Source: SVEL01 sp045123575
GTDB lineage: Bacteria; Bacillota; Clostridia; Lachnospirales; Lachnospiraceae
Length of the DNA: 64,000 nt
NCBI GenBank assembly: GCA_045123575.1
Contig: JBGVKG010000042.1
Span: 1 to 64,000, forward strand
Direction: 5' to 3'
Shown piece after piece: positions 52,610 to 63,600 of the stretch. Both the position numbers and the translations under genes were made by a program. The notes under the pieces were generated by a model. It saw only the letters and a program-made list of their open reading frames with translations. It searched no databases and was not told where the DNA came from. Positions within the stretch are counted from its first letter, which is position 1. Each line of letters begins with the position of its first letter.

Positions 52610-53926
52610 ATGGGTACATTTATTGAAGGCTTGGTTAATGCGAAGCTTCGTAATATGAAAGAGATGAACAACGTATACGAAGTAGGACAAGTAGTAAAAG
52701 TTAAAGACTATATTTTGGAAGTTTCAGGCTTAGAGAATGTAGGATTTTATGAAAGAGTAGTTATTTCAAATTACTCTGTTGGATATGTTACAGCTATTAA
52801 GAAAAATACTGTAATGGTAGCTCTCCTACAGAAGGCAGGAGATATTTATGTAGGCGATACTGTAGTAACTACAGGCTATGATTTCTGTGGTATGTACAGT
52901 AAGGCATCTATTGGTCATATTATTGATATATTTGGAAATGACCGTCTTATAGATGAAAGATTTGAAGAGTTAAAGCCTATTTCAATTGAGACAGATCCTA
53001 TTCCGATTATGGAGAGAGGTACAGTAAATAGACCATTCTATACAGGTATTGCAGGTATTGACCTTGTATATCCTATAGGACATGGACAGCGTCAGTTGAT
53101 AATCGGTGATAAAAAATCTGGAAAGACACAGATAGCCTTAGATACAATCGTTAATCAGAAGGATAAGAACGTATTGTGTATTTATGTAGCTGTTAACAAG
53201 ACAAAGAAGAATATTAAGGAATTGTATGATAGCCTTATGAAAAAAGGTGCAATGGAATATACAGTCATTATAGCGTCTTTTAGTGATGATGAACCTCCAG
53301 TTGCATATTTCACACCATATATGGCTATGTCGGTTGCAGAGCTTTATATGAGAGAAGGACAAGACGTTCTTGTAGTAATTGATGATTTAAAGAGTCATGC
53401 AAATATCCACCGAGAGATAAGCTTGTTGTCAGGTAAGATACCAGGAAGAGATGCTTATCCACCAGATATTTTCTATACACATTCAAGACTTCTTGAGAAG
53501 GGCTGCCAGCACAAGGATGGAGGTTCTATAACTGTACTTCCTATCGTAGAGACAAAGGGTGGAGATATTACAGATTATATCTCAACAAACATTATCTCTA
53601 TCACAGATGGTCAGTTAGTTCTTTCAAGAAAAAATTTTGAAAAGGGACAGAAACCAGCTATCGATTATACTCTTAGTGTATCAAGACTTGGTGGTGCGGT
53701 ACAGGATAAGGATATGAAGATGCTTGGAGCGAAGGTAAGACAGAGATTCTTAAGTTATCTTGAAACAAAAGAAGTATACGAACTGGCCAATTCAGACGAG
53801 ATGAGTCAGGAAATGCAAGAACAGCTAAAAGAAGGAAAACGAATTGAGGACAGATTAGCCCAGTATAAGTTTTCTCCAAGAGATAAGGGCGAGATAATCA
53901 AGATGTTTACGGAAGCGATTAGGTGA
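52610..53926 (+). CDS. F-type ATPase alpha-like subunit
   Basis: The 438-residue protein has the N-terminal beta-barrel, Walker A GDKKSGKT (166-173), GKIPGRDAYPPDIFYTHSRLLEKG (the alpha-type segment), TKGGDITDYISTNIISITDGQL, and the arginine-finger segment SVSRLGG (Arg359). It is about 65 residues shorter than usual alpha subunits, mainly in the C-terminal domain. Key residues for nucleotide binding and for contribution to catalysis at beta are present. It would form the hexameric head with the beta-like subunit. Confidence 0.93.
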   Translation: MGTFIEGLVNAKLRNMKEMNNVYEVGQVVKVKDYILEVSGLENVGFYERVVISNYSVGYVTAIKKNTVMVALLQKAGDIYVGDTVVTTGYDFCGMYSKASIGHIIDIFGNDRLIDERFEELKPISIETDPIPIMERGTVNRPFYTGIAGIDLVYPIGHGQRQLIIGDKKSGKTQIALDTIVNQKDKNVLCIYVAVNKTKKNIKELYDSLMKKGAMEYTVIIASFSDDEPPVAYFTPYMAMSVAELYMREGQDVLVVIDDLKSHANIHREISLLSGKIPGRDAYPPDIFYTHSRLLEKGCQHKDGGSITVLPIVETKGGDITDYISTNIISITDGQLVLSRKNFEKGQKPAIDYTLSVSRLGGAVQDKDMKMLGAKVRQRFLSYLETKEVYELANSDEMSQEMQEQLKEGKRIEDRLAQYKFSPRDKGEIIKMFTEAIR

Positions 53927-53929
53927 TAA

Positions 53930-54715
53930 TTGATGAATGTAAAAAATATTGTAAAGGTTATGAACTTTCATTCATTGCTAAGAGTAGATAAATCCAGAAA
54001 ATCTGCTAAAAAGTATGCTTATCTAGGAGATACTGTAGCGGATATGATTGATAATATTGTAAATAACCGCAATATTATGTTGGATTTTAAAATACTTAAG
54101 GTAGATGAGACAAAGCCTGAACTACATATTTACTTAGGAAGTGATATGGGATTTTGTGCAAATCTTAATTCTAATGTAAATAGAGACCTTTGGGCAGAAG
54201 AAAATGCATATAAGATAATCGTAGGTAGAAAGATTCGTGCAAAGCAGGATGATGATAAGGTACTTATGACTATGGACAGAGAAGAATTCTCTAAAAATAT
54301 GGATGAGGTATTCAAAGCTGTAGAGGATGCATTCTTAAATAAAAAGTATTCAAAGATATGTCTTATATACAATCATTATTATAGTGCAAGTGAAGTTGAA
54401 TTCACAAAGAAGCAGCTTTATCCGATGCCACAGCATCTTAGAAGTGATGACAACTATAATGAAGATTTTACATATGAGGGAGAGATTGAACCATTACTTT
54501 GTAGACTTATTCTCCTTTATATGAAATATGAGATAATCGTAGCAGAGGAAGTAAGTAATGCTGCGGTAAATATTACAAGACAGAATACAACAAAAGAATC
54601 GTTAAAGAAGATTGACGAGAGAGAAGAGACGAGAGCAATGCTCCGTTTAAAACAAGACAGAGAAAAGGAATTTGGCAAAGTACTTGATAATTATACCAAG
54701 CTTAATTCGTATTAG
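53930..54715 (+). CDS. F-type ATPase gamma-like subunit (central shaft)
   Basis: The 261-residue protein has the gamma plan: N-terminal helix IVKVMNFHSLLRVDKSRKSAKKY, the Rossmann-like part with GSDMGFCANLNSN (cf. SDRGLCGGLN), and the C-terminal helix ending in AEEVSNAAVNITRQNTTKESL. Sequence is divergent, and the conserved ITKAMKMVA start is VKVMNFHSL. It lies 3 bp after the alpha-like gene, in the usual order. Confidence 0.87.
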   Translation: MMNVKNIVKVMNFHSLLRVDKSRKSAKKYAYLGDTVADMIDNIVNNRNIMLDFKILKVDETKPELHIYLGSDMGFCANLNSNVNRDLWAEENAYKIIVGRKIRAKQDDDKVLMTMDREEFSKNMDEVFKAVEDAFLNKKYSKICLIYNHYYSASEVEFTKKQLYPMPQHLRSDDNYNEDFTYEGEIEPLLCRLILLYMKYEIIVAEEVSNAAVNITRQNTTKESLKKIDEREETRAMLRLKQDREKEFGKVLDNYTKLNSY

Positions 54716-54721
54716 GAGGTT

Positions 54722-56083
54722 ATGATGGAAACCTGTATTGGAAAAATTGTTTTTGTTTCCGAGCTTAATGTACAGATATTGCTCAATGGTGAAAAAGTAA
54801 AATTTCATGACGTATTAGAAGCAAAAGTTAAAGGAAAAACATATCATTTTGAAGTAACAGAAGAAGATGGAAATATTGTGTCAGCTATTCCTTTCCAAAG
54901 TGTAATAGGATTGAAGAAGGGTATAGAGGTATATAAGACAGGAGAGTCATTATCTATACCATACAGTGATGATATTCTAGGAAGAACTTTTGATGCATAT
55001 GGCAATCTTATCATAGGAAACAACATAGAGAATATGGCTAAGAGAGAAGTGTATGACAGAAGTCTTACAATGGAAGAAATCAATGTAAATGGTGGTATCC
55101 TATGGACTGGAATAAAGGTTCTTGATTTCTTTGCACCTATGAGAAAGGGCTTTAAGATGGGTCTTTTAGGAGGTGCCGGTGTAGGTAAGACAGTTCTTAT
55201 AAAGGAGCTTATTCACAACGTATATCAGGGTCACAATTCTAATTCCGTATTCGTAGGTGTAGGTGAGCGTTCAAGAGAAGGTCGTGAGCTTATAGCAGAG
55301 ATGGAAGAGGCAAATCTTTTAGATAAGATGTCTATAGTATTTGGTCAGATGGGTGAGAACTCAACAGCACGTTCAAAGGCTATCTTTGGCGGTCTTACAT
55401 TGGCAGAGTATCTTAGAGATGAAAAGCACCAGGATGTATTATTATTTATCGATAATATTTACCGTTATGTACAGGCTCTTTCAGAGCTTAATGCGGAGTT
55501 GTCCCGTGTACCTATCGAGAATGGATACCCAGCTAACATTGAAACAGCTGTAGCAGAAGTAGAAGAGAGAATTAATTCTACAGAGAAGGGTTCTATCACA
55601 TCATTCCAGGCTATATATATCCCTGCTGATGATATCACAGATGAAGCTGTTACGGTTATTTCATCACACTTAGATGGACAGATCGTATTAGACAGAAAGG
55701 TAGCAGAGAAGGGTCTTTACCCAGCGGTAAATGTATTCAAGACATCAAGTAAACTTATAGATATTGAAACTGTCGGTGAGCGTCATTATAGATTAGTAGA
55801 AGAAGTATTAAGATATTATTCAAGATACAATGAGTTGGAAGAAATTATCGCAGTACTCGGTATAGAAGAATTATCTATGACAGACGCAAGAATCTTCCAT
55901 AGAACAAGAAAGCTTCGTAATTACTTTACACAGCCAATGTTCGTAGCAGAGGATTTCACAGGTATACCTGGACAGTTTGTAGATATAGATGATGTTATAC
56001 GTGATGTAGAAGATATCTTAAACGGAAGATATGATGACGTAGATGAATCGAAGTTCTTATATATTGGAAAAATCGGAGAGTAG
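54722..56083 (+). CDS. F-type ATPase beta-like catalytic subunit
   Basis: The 453-residue protein has Walker A GGAGVGKT (150-157), the catalytic Glu in GERSREG (Glu182), Walker B LLFIDNIYRY (about 241-250), SITSFQAIYIPADDITD, and the C-terminal EELSMTDARIFHRTRKLRNYFTQP region matching the DELSEED segment. All catalytic residues that I can identify are conserved, so ATP hydrolysis is expected. Note ASELNAELSRVP in place of AGSEVSALLGRMP. It lies 6 bp after the gamma-like gene. Confidence 0.95.
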   Translation: MMETCIGKIVFVSELNVQILLNGEKVKFHDVLEAKVKGKTYHFEVTEEDGNIVSAIPFQSVIGLKKGIEVYKTGESLSIPYSDDILGRTFDAYGNLIIGNNIENMAKREVYDRSLTMEEINVNGGILWTGIKVLDFFAPMRKGFKMGLLGGAGVGKTVLIKELIHNVYQGHNSNSVFVGVGERSREGRELIAEMEEANLLDKMSIVFGQMGENSTARSKAIFGGLTLAEYLRDEKHQDVLLFIDNIYRYVQALSELNAELSRVPIENGYPANIETAVAEVEERINSTEKGSITSFQAIYIPADDITDEAVTVISSHLDGQIVLDRKVAEKGLYPAVNVFKTSSKLIDIETVGERHYRLVEEVLRYYSRYNELEEIIAVLGIEELSMTDARIFHRTRKLRNYFTQPMFVAEDFTGIPGQFVDIDDVIRDVEDILNGRYDDVDESKFLYIGKIGE

Positions 56084-56086
56084 TGA

Positions 56087-56365
56087 ATGAAAGCAAAAGT
56101 TGTAAGTCTCCTGAATGGATTACAGGAATTTGAAAATCTTGAAATGATTAGAATAAAGAGTAACAGACATACATTGCTTATTATGCAAAACTTTATGCCT
56201 GTCATAGGTGAGCTAGATGGCTCGGTTGAATTCGTATTCGCCAAGGATGTTATAAAAATGGACAAGCTTAAGGGATATTATATGCATAAGAAAAATGTAT
56301 TTTCTCTCTTGGTTGAAGAAGGAGATACAAGTCCTGTAGAGTACAAGGAGGATGCCGATGCTTAA
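56087..56365 (+). CDS. F-type ATPase epsilon-like subunit, N-terminal domain only
   Basis: The 92-residue protein resembles the N-terminal beta-sandwich of epsilon (MKAKVVSLLNGLQEFENLEMIRI ... MPVIGELDGSVEFVF). The C-terminal regulatory helices of epsilon are absent, so it would link the shaft to the ring without the usual inhibition of hydrolysis. It overlaps the next gene by 14 bp. Confidence 0.75.
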   Translation: MKAKVVSLLNGLQEFENLEMIRIKSNRHTLLIMQNFMPVIGELDGSVEFVFAKDVIKMDKLKGYYMHKKNVFSLLVEEGDTSPVEYKEDADA

Positions 56366-56894
56366 TCAGGTAATTAACATAGTGGCAGATCTTAGAATGT
56401 TTCTCATAGTGTGTGCTGTTGTAAGCATCGCTATGGGAGGATTCTTACTAATATTCTGTCGCAAGTTTTCATTTAATGGAAAGAATCTAAAGACTGTAGG
56501 ATTTTTCTACCATATGAAAACATGGGATACATGTGCACTGGCTGTGGGAATAGCAAAGGTTTGTTTATTTATCTCATTTTTCATAACTGTGGGAAAAGTG
56601 AACAATGCCTGCATAGGTGCATATATATTTCTTCATGTGGTGTATATAATACATAGACGAGACATAAAGGGACTAGTTGGTGATCTTTTTGGTGGAGTAG
56701 CATCATGTGGAGTAATGAGCATCATGGGAATGTTGTACAATTACTTACATGACGTAATGTTTGATTGGCGTATACAGGTGGTAATTATTTTAATGATGAT
56801 TATAATATGCGGATACGCATTGTGCGATATGTTTCGTACATGTGCGCGCATAATTATGATTCCTAAAGCAAAGGAAGATAAGGATGAGCAATAA
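56352..56894 (+). CDS. Five-helix membrane protein of the ATPase operon
   Basis: The 180-residue protein has about five membrane helices (about 14-35, 56-78, 82-98, 107-130, 138-160) and a basic C-terminal tail. It does not show the a-subunit helix with the conserved Arg, and I recognise no family. Its place within the operon and overlap with both neighbours suggest a structural membrane part of the machine, perhaps replacing the a-subunit. Confidence 0.65.
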   Translation: MPMLNQVINIVADLRMFLIVCAVVSIAMGGFLLIFCRKFSFNGKNLKTVGFFYHMKTWDTCALAVGIAKVCLFISFFITVGKVNNACIGAYIFLHVVYIIHRRDIKGLVGDLFGGVASCGVMSIMGMLYNYLHDVMFDWRIQVVIILMMIIICGYALCDMFRTCARIIMIPKAKEDKDEQ

Positions 56895-57636
56895 ACAAGA
56901 TAAAGAAATCAAGAACGAGAAAAGTAAATATTACAAAAAAGTACCATTTTGGATAACATGGATTATGTTAGCGGTCCTTATTGGCATATGTATTTTCTTA
57001 AGCACATGGGTAAAGAAGAACACCAAGGAGTATGTTACAGATGACAAGTTTGTAAGGTATTCTATGGGGTCAAAAATATACTATGATGCTGATCTTGTAT
57101 TAAAGAGAGAAAATAACATAACTTATCTAGATACTGATTGTACAGTGGAATCTGATGGTTCACCGATTGTATATGAAGGACAGTATAAGTATCTACTTCC
57201 TGTTAGTATGGCATACCTAAATCCTAATTCAAAGGAAGGCGCTAAGAGAGTAAATTACTTCTCAAAAGTCTCGTGTGACATGGAGAATAAGAAGGCTACT
57301 GTGTCATACAATGACAAGGATGCAGAGATAAAAGACGGATTTATGTATGATGGTTATGGAACATTTATCTTTATGGAAGAAGTAGATATTATTGTTGGAA
57401 ATAGAAAAATTTCTTTATCACCTATGTCTTACGTACGCATTTTTTATAAGGACAGTATAGAAATTTTAGATCTGAAGAATGATGAGTATCTATATTTCGG
57501 ATTAAATGATAACAATCAGGTGATAGCAGAATCAAAAACAGGATACAGCATAAATATTGGAACTAATGTAATGACTATTGACAATATGCCAAGAATCCTA
57601 TTTTCAAATATTGAAGCAATGGGAGTGTTAGAATGA
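56884..57636 (+). CDS. Single-pass anchored extracellular protein of the ATPase operon
   Basis: The 250-residue protein has a charged N-terminus, one membrane helix (about 24-45) and a beta-rich outer domain of about 200 residues. The outer part follows the same plan as the membrane-proximal domains of the giant proteins at 43493, 49886 and 57633 (short strands, MGSKIYYDADLVL..., ISLSPMSYVRIFYKD). It overlaps its neighbours by 11 and 4 bp. It may be a minimal member of the same surface-protein set. Confidence 0.7.
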   Translation: MSNKQDKEIKNEKSKYYKKVPFWITWIMLAVLIGICIFLSTWVKKNTKEYVTDDKFVRYSMGSKIYYDADLVLKRENNITYLDTDCTVESDGSPIVYEGQYKYLLPVSMAYLNPNSKEGAKRVNYFSKVSCDMENKKATVSYNDKDAEIKDGFMYDGYGTFIFMEEVDIIVGNRKISLSPMSYVRIFYKDSIEILDLKNDEYLYFGLNDNNQVIAESKTGYSINIGTNVMTIDNMPRILFSNIEAMGVLE

Positions 57637-60600
57637 GTAATACAAAAGAACAAAAAATAAAAGAAAAATATAATAAATTTTTTGTAATCGCACTTATAGG
57701 AGTCATACTTGTAGGTGTTCTTATTGTGCTACAAATTAAGTTTACAGAGTATATGCAGTTTGCCAATCCAGGCTATGCGATTAAAACAGGTACAATAAGC
57801 AAGTATCTTAGTATGAATCCATTAGAACAGGATCCTAAAAAGAATGTAGGTATGTATAATTTCAAGGCTGCTGATATTCTTTATGAGCACAAGAAGAGTT
57901 TGTTCTTTGATGAAGATAAAAAGGTACAGATGGATGAAAATTTCCCAGTGTATCTTAATCATGGTGCATCCTTGCAGCTTGTAAATGGTGAAGCAGTATT
58001 GTTTAATGAGCAATATGAAACAGAAAAAACTTACAAGGGATTAATAATAAACGAAGGAAATACATATAATCCTTCGGGTACACAGGCAGATGCTAGTAAG
58101 TATCTATTTATTGAGCTTAAGAATGGATATTATGTGAATCTTGTTCCTGTAACGTATAAGAAGAAATCTTCAGATAAGGTGATAGCTGAGCATAGTATTA
58201 TCAATTTTACAAAAGAGTTCTTTGCATTTTATGAATTAGAAAATGATGAATTAGTATATAAATACTGTATTGACATAAAAGAAGGTATGCCGATTATAGT
58301 AAATGGCAAAGAGTATACATATGAAGAATTTTTGTTATTACTAGGTGTTACTAAACCAAAGGTAGAGTATGATGATGAAGATAATTCTACTGAAGAGACA
58401 ACAACACAGGTAGAAGAAGAGACAACATCACAGCCTACTACAGATAAAGAAGAGGTCACAACAGAGGAACCAACAACAGAAAAACCTTCAAAACCTCAGA
58501 AAGAGACAACAGAGCAGACAACAGAGGAAGAGTCAGAAGAAGAGACAACAGAAGATGTAACAACGACAACAGAGGAAAAAACTGATGACTCTAACGAAGA
58601 GGAAGAAGAAGAAGAAACTACAAAAGCACCTCAGGTGTCACCAGGTGTTAGACCAGATGAGATGCGTCCTGATAAGGAACCAGGTGGTAGCAATAATGAG
58701 GATAAAAAACCAGTTGTAGAAGAATATGTAAAACCAATTGTTACAGTAGGTGACTTTGTGGCTGGTGTTTATAGAATATCAACTTCGATAGAGGTATATG
58801 ATCCAGCAAAACGTATAGATAAGACAAAGCAGATACAGTTTGAAGTATATGAAGTAGGTTCAAAGGGCAGTATGACTTTAGCTATGCGTGTATTTACTGG
58901 TAAGACAGGTCCTTTAGATATCGGTGATGGAATTATTGAGCCAAATAAAAAATATCATGTAGTTTATTATTTTACATATAAAAACGAGTTCGATGAGAGG
59001 GTAGTAGAGCAGTTAGGTGAGTGTGACATTCAGACAAAGTCAAGAGATACTCTTGGAACAATATATTTAACACACGACCCAGGCGTAAGCTACAGCAACC
59101 GTATAGAGATAGCTAATATAGGTTATGGTGAAGAAACCGATGAGGAAGCAGTTTATGGAATCAATCTTGCGCAGGGTATCAAGATTAAGATTTCAAAGAA
59201 TGGCAAGGAAGTTTCTACTATAAAACTTAATGGTACACAGATAAGAAGATTTAAGACGAACATAAGACAGATAATCACATCTACGTCAAACTTGACGGCT
59301 AGAACTACCTATAATTATGATTTCTATGTGGAAGATTTCTTTGGAAATGAGCTTAAGATAGAAAATACAAAGGGAGAAATAACAACAAGTAGAAACACAC
59401 CATATGCATCAATTAAGCTTTTGAAGAATGAGATAGGAAAGGTTGAATTTACATTCTCTATTGAAGATATAGATGCATCAGCAGTGGTAACAAATCCGGA
59501 TGAAAATGGTGTATACGTGGTTATTACTGACAAGAGTGAAGGTATTTCGTCAGCAGCTGAGTTAGGTAATGCTACATGGTACTATAAGTTATCACCTTCA
59601 GAGTATACATATTCTGAGGAAAAGGGCTTAGAGGTGAACAATATTGCACTTCCTTCAGTGAATAATCTTAGATTAAATAAGAATTATTACATATCAGTTT
59701 ATTGTGATTATGATTTGAGCAATGGACAAGGTGTGCAGAAATTCCAGCAGATAGGAAAACTAGGATTTACATCAGCTAGTCTTGCTACATTAGGAAAGGT
59801 ATATCTTGACTGTGAAGTAACAGATATAACATGTAATTCTGCTGATATTAAGTATACGCTTAATACAGACCTTACAAATCCACAGTTAGTAAAGTTACTC
59901 AAAGATTGTAAGTTTGATGTACTAGAAAAGGCTGATGATACGCTAAAGACACAATTCGGCTTTAGCAAAGAAGATACTGTTACAGATGATGAGGGTAGTA
60001 CAAAGTATGTATACGAAGCGTTCCAAAACGGAGAAAGCATCACGTATAAAGTAGAAAATCTGGATTCGGTGACAGAGTACTATCTCGAGGCTGCCGTAAA
60101 GGCATATTATCATGCTTATGATATTGATTATGAAGAAGATATAGTGGTGTCTATGAGTAAAGTTAGCTTTAAGACACTTAAAAAGCCAGCAACAGTAGAA
60201 GTCGAAGATTTATTGTGTGCAGCTGGAACATTACAGTTAAATGTACATGTTACAGATGAAGATGGTGCAGTAACTGGAAATTCAGGTGATGTAGTAGTTG
60301 TAAACCTGTACACATCAGATGGAGATTTCGTAAAGGCTCTTAGAATTACAAAGAATGAATGGCATACATTGACATTCACAAAGCTTGATGTAACAAAGGA
60401 TTATGTATTACGTTTTATCGCTGTAGAGTACAATGAGGGCTATACAAATGCTACGTTGCAGTCAAACGTTATATTAAAGAGTGTAGATGTAAGTACAATG
60501 CTTGAGGTATCAGGTAATATTAAGTTACAGCATATTGACAAGGTGTATAACAACGATAAGGAATATCTTGCATACACAAAATCTCAGATATTTGTAAGCG

Positions 60601-63600
60601 GTCAGAGAGACTTGGAGTACATCAATAATCGATTCTATATTCATATAGAGAAGGACGGTGTCCCAGTAAGTGATGTAGATGCTTACTACACTTTAGATGA
60701 AGACAATCTAAGTGACGGAATGTATGTAAATATTTTTAAAGATTTGGTTGATATAGGTCAGCATACATACAAATATACATTGTATATCGTTGCAGAAAAT
60801 AGAGAACTTGTTCTTGATACATTAGAGTTTACAACAGAAACTACAGTAGAAAGTTTCTCTACAGCATATGAGCTTATAAAGCTTATGCAGAATAATCCTG
60901 AAGGTAAATATGTAGCTATAAATGATATATATTTATATAGTGGAAATAATTATAAGTATCCTAATGAAACAGAAGAAACATTAAAGGGTGACTATGTGTC
61001 AGGTGCAAAGGTTGTAACTACCTTTGACGGAACATTGGATTTCCAAGGATATACACTTACACACATGTATAATACGACTGGAAGCCAACAGTTTGTTCAA
61101 AACTTTGGTGCTAACGCAAAGCTCAGAGATGTAGTATATGATGTATACATTGACAGAGATACAGCTATATATGATGCAGGTATATTGTGCTATAGAAATT
61201 ATGGAACTATAAGTGATATCATAATTAACTTCCGTGGAGGAAATATAGCAGCAAATCAGTATTTTGGTTTAATAGGAAGATATAATGCATCAAGTGGTGT
61301 TATCGAGAGATTTGTTGTCAATAATGTACCAGATTTTGGTTCACAACCATTTTCAGCATATACATACACCGGTATGCTTGTATCATCAAATGATGGTATT
61401 ATAAGAGATGGCTATGTAGCAGGAGAGGATATCTATCTTACACAGGCTTCAGCTTCTATAGCTAGATACTGCGGAGGTATCGTTGGTGTAAGTAATGCTG
61501 TAGGACACTTAGAAAACGTATTTAGTTTAGTTAACTTTATACAGGCTGAGCGTGGAAGTTCAGGATACAGCTATTCGTATTATTATGGAGCTGTAGCCGG
61601 ATATGTATCGGGTTATGTTCATAATGTATATAGCGTAGGAGAGAGTAATCCTGCTGAATATAAAAATGATACAACCGTAGAAACTACTGCAGATAACTAT
61701 GGTATACAGATTAGCCCAACAATAGGACAAATTGTAAATGGTAGATATGGAGATTTGTATTACTGGTTTGATATGAGTAAGTCGTCTTCTGATGGCAGCA
61801 CATATAAGACGAAATTCCTTAAAATGATGCCATTAGATACGCTTTATAACAGAGGTTGGCAGACAACAATATTGGGTGATAAGTTTGATACAGAATGTGT
61901 AGAAACTGGATATATGCCTAAGGTTATTATGTCAACTGAGATGCCAACTCAAACAAATATACCACTTCCAAGTAGAGTTAAAACTACAGATTTGGGTATA
62001 TCTACAGCATCTGTAGATAAGTATATAAATGTTAATAATGGCAGTGATTCAGCTTTAATAAGTGTAGTATTTTTGAATAAACAAAATTATAAAATCACTG
62101 GAATAAAGATAAATGACGTAACAGTAGAATTAGATTTAGATAGTGCAAAGTCTCAGGATGGATATACTACTATAAAGGGAACTGTTACAAATCCACAGCA
62201 GTTTAAGTCATCATATAAGATAACAGAAATTACATACTTAAGAAACAATAAGACTATGAGAGAAAAGGTAGACTTCGATATGAATATGGAGTTCTATCGT
62301 CATGTGGCAACAGCTAATGATTGGTATGAGTATGTAGTGCTCAATACAAAGAATAAAGTTGTAGAAAACGTTAGATTGACAAATGATATTGATTTTGCAG
62401 GTATAGATACTGGAAGAATCAGAGTTACAAGTCAGTTTGACGCAAAGCTTGATGGTAATGGAATGATATTAAAGAATATCGACTTACAGAAAGATTTTAA
62501 GACAGCAAATAATAGTACAGTATGGAATCTTTTCTCATCAGCTATAGGAATTGACGCCGAAATTTATAATCTTAATATTGAGAATTATAAGGGTGGCGGA
62601 ACATACGTTAAAGCTGGCAAAACTTATGTAGCTAGATATGGTTCTGTATTCTACGATGTATCGGGTGTTATAAGAGATGTACATATAAAAGGTGTTGACA
62701 TCGTAAGCTATGACAGAATGGGTGTCTTTGCTGCTACTATGAATATAGGTAGTGAGCTTAAGAACTGTAGTGCATGTGGATATGATGAAGATAAGAATAC
62801 AGATAAGGATGCAGGTAAGTACGGAGTAAAGCTTACATATGTACAGCCAACAGGTTCAGAGAGCACAATATGTGCTGGTGGTCTTGTAGGAAATATAAAT
62901 TACACTAGAATCACGAACTGTTATGTAACTGATCTCGAAATTTCGGCACTAAATATGAAGAGTAGCCAAGGTATAGGTGGAATCATTGGATATAGCTCAA
63001 ACAGCGTTATCAAATCTGTATATGCAGAGGGTGAAATAAATACGAGAGCTTCCAATGTAGGTGGAATCATCGGACAGTATTATGCATCAGGTGTATCAGT
63101 AGTTTGTATAAAGGATGTAATATCGAAGGTAGATATCAGCTCATATACAGATGTTATAGGTGGAATAGTGGGACTTCTCAATATTCCAGCGGATATAGTA
63201 GATACTAGAAATAATACATCAGGTATAGCATCTGGACTTGCAATAGGAAATGTATATGCGTACAATCCAGACTCTGTATATGTATCACGTACAATAGGTC
63301 AGGTGGCAGCAGGAAAGTTAATGTATTTTGGTTGTGATACGCAGCTATTAAATGGACAACTTGGTGCGACACTTACTGATAATGAGTTGAAATGTACATC
63401 AGGAATTATAAGTGCATCAGACCTTAAGGATAATGCAAATAGCATATATTTAGAAGTAATTAACCTTGGAGATCAGTTTAGATATTCACAAGATGGATAT
63501 ATACCAAAACTGAATTGTGAAGGCAAAGAAGAATTACTTCCAAATCAGAAAGATATACTTATAAAGGATATCAATGTAAGTGGAATTGATGTAACAAATG

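Noticed and set aside
51533..56365. These genes as the cell's ordinary ATP synthase
   Set aside because: The c-like subunit has no carboxylate, there is no a-subunit, and the operon is interleaved with surface protein genes.
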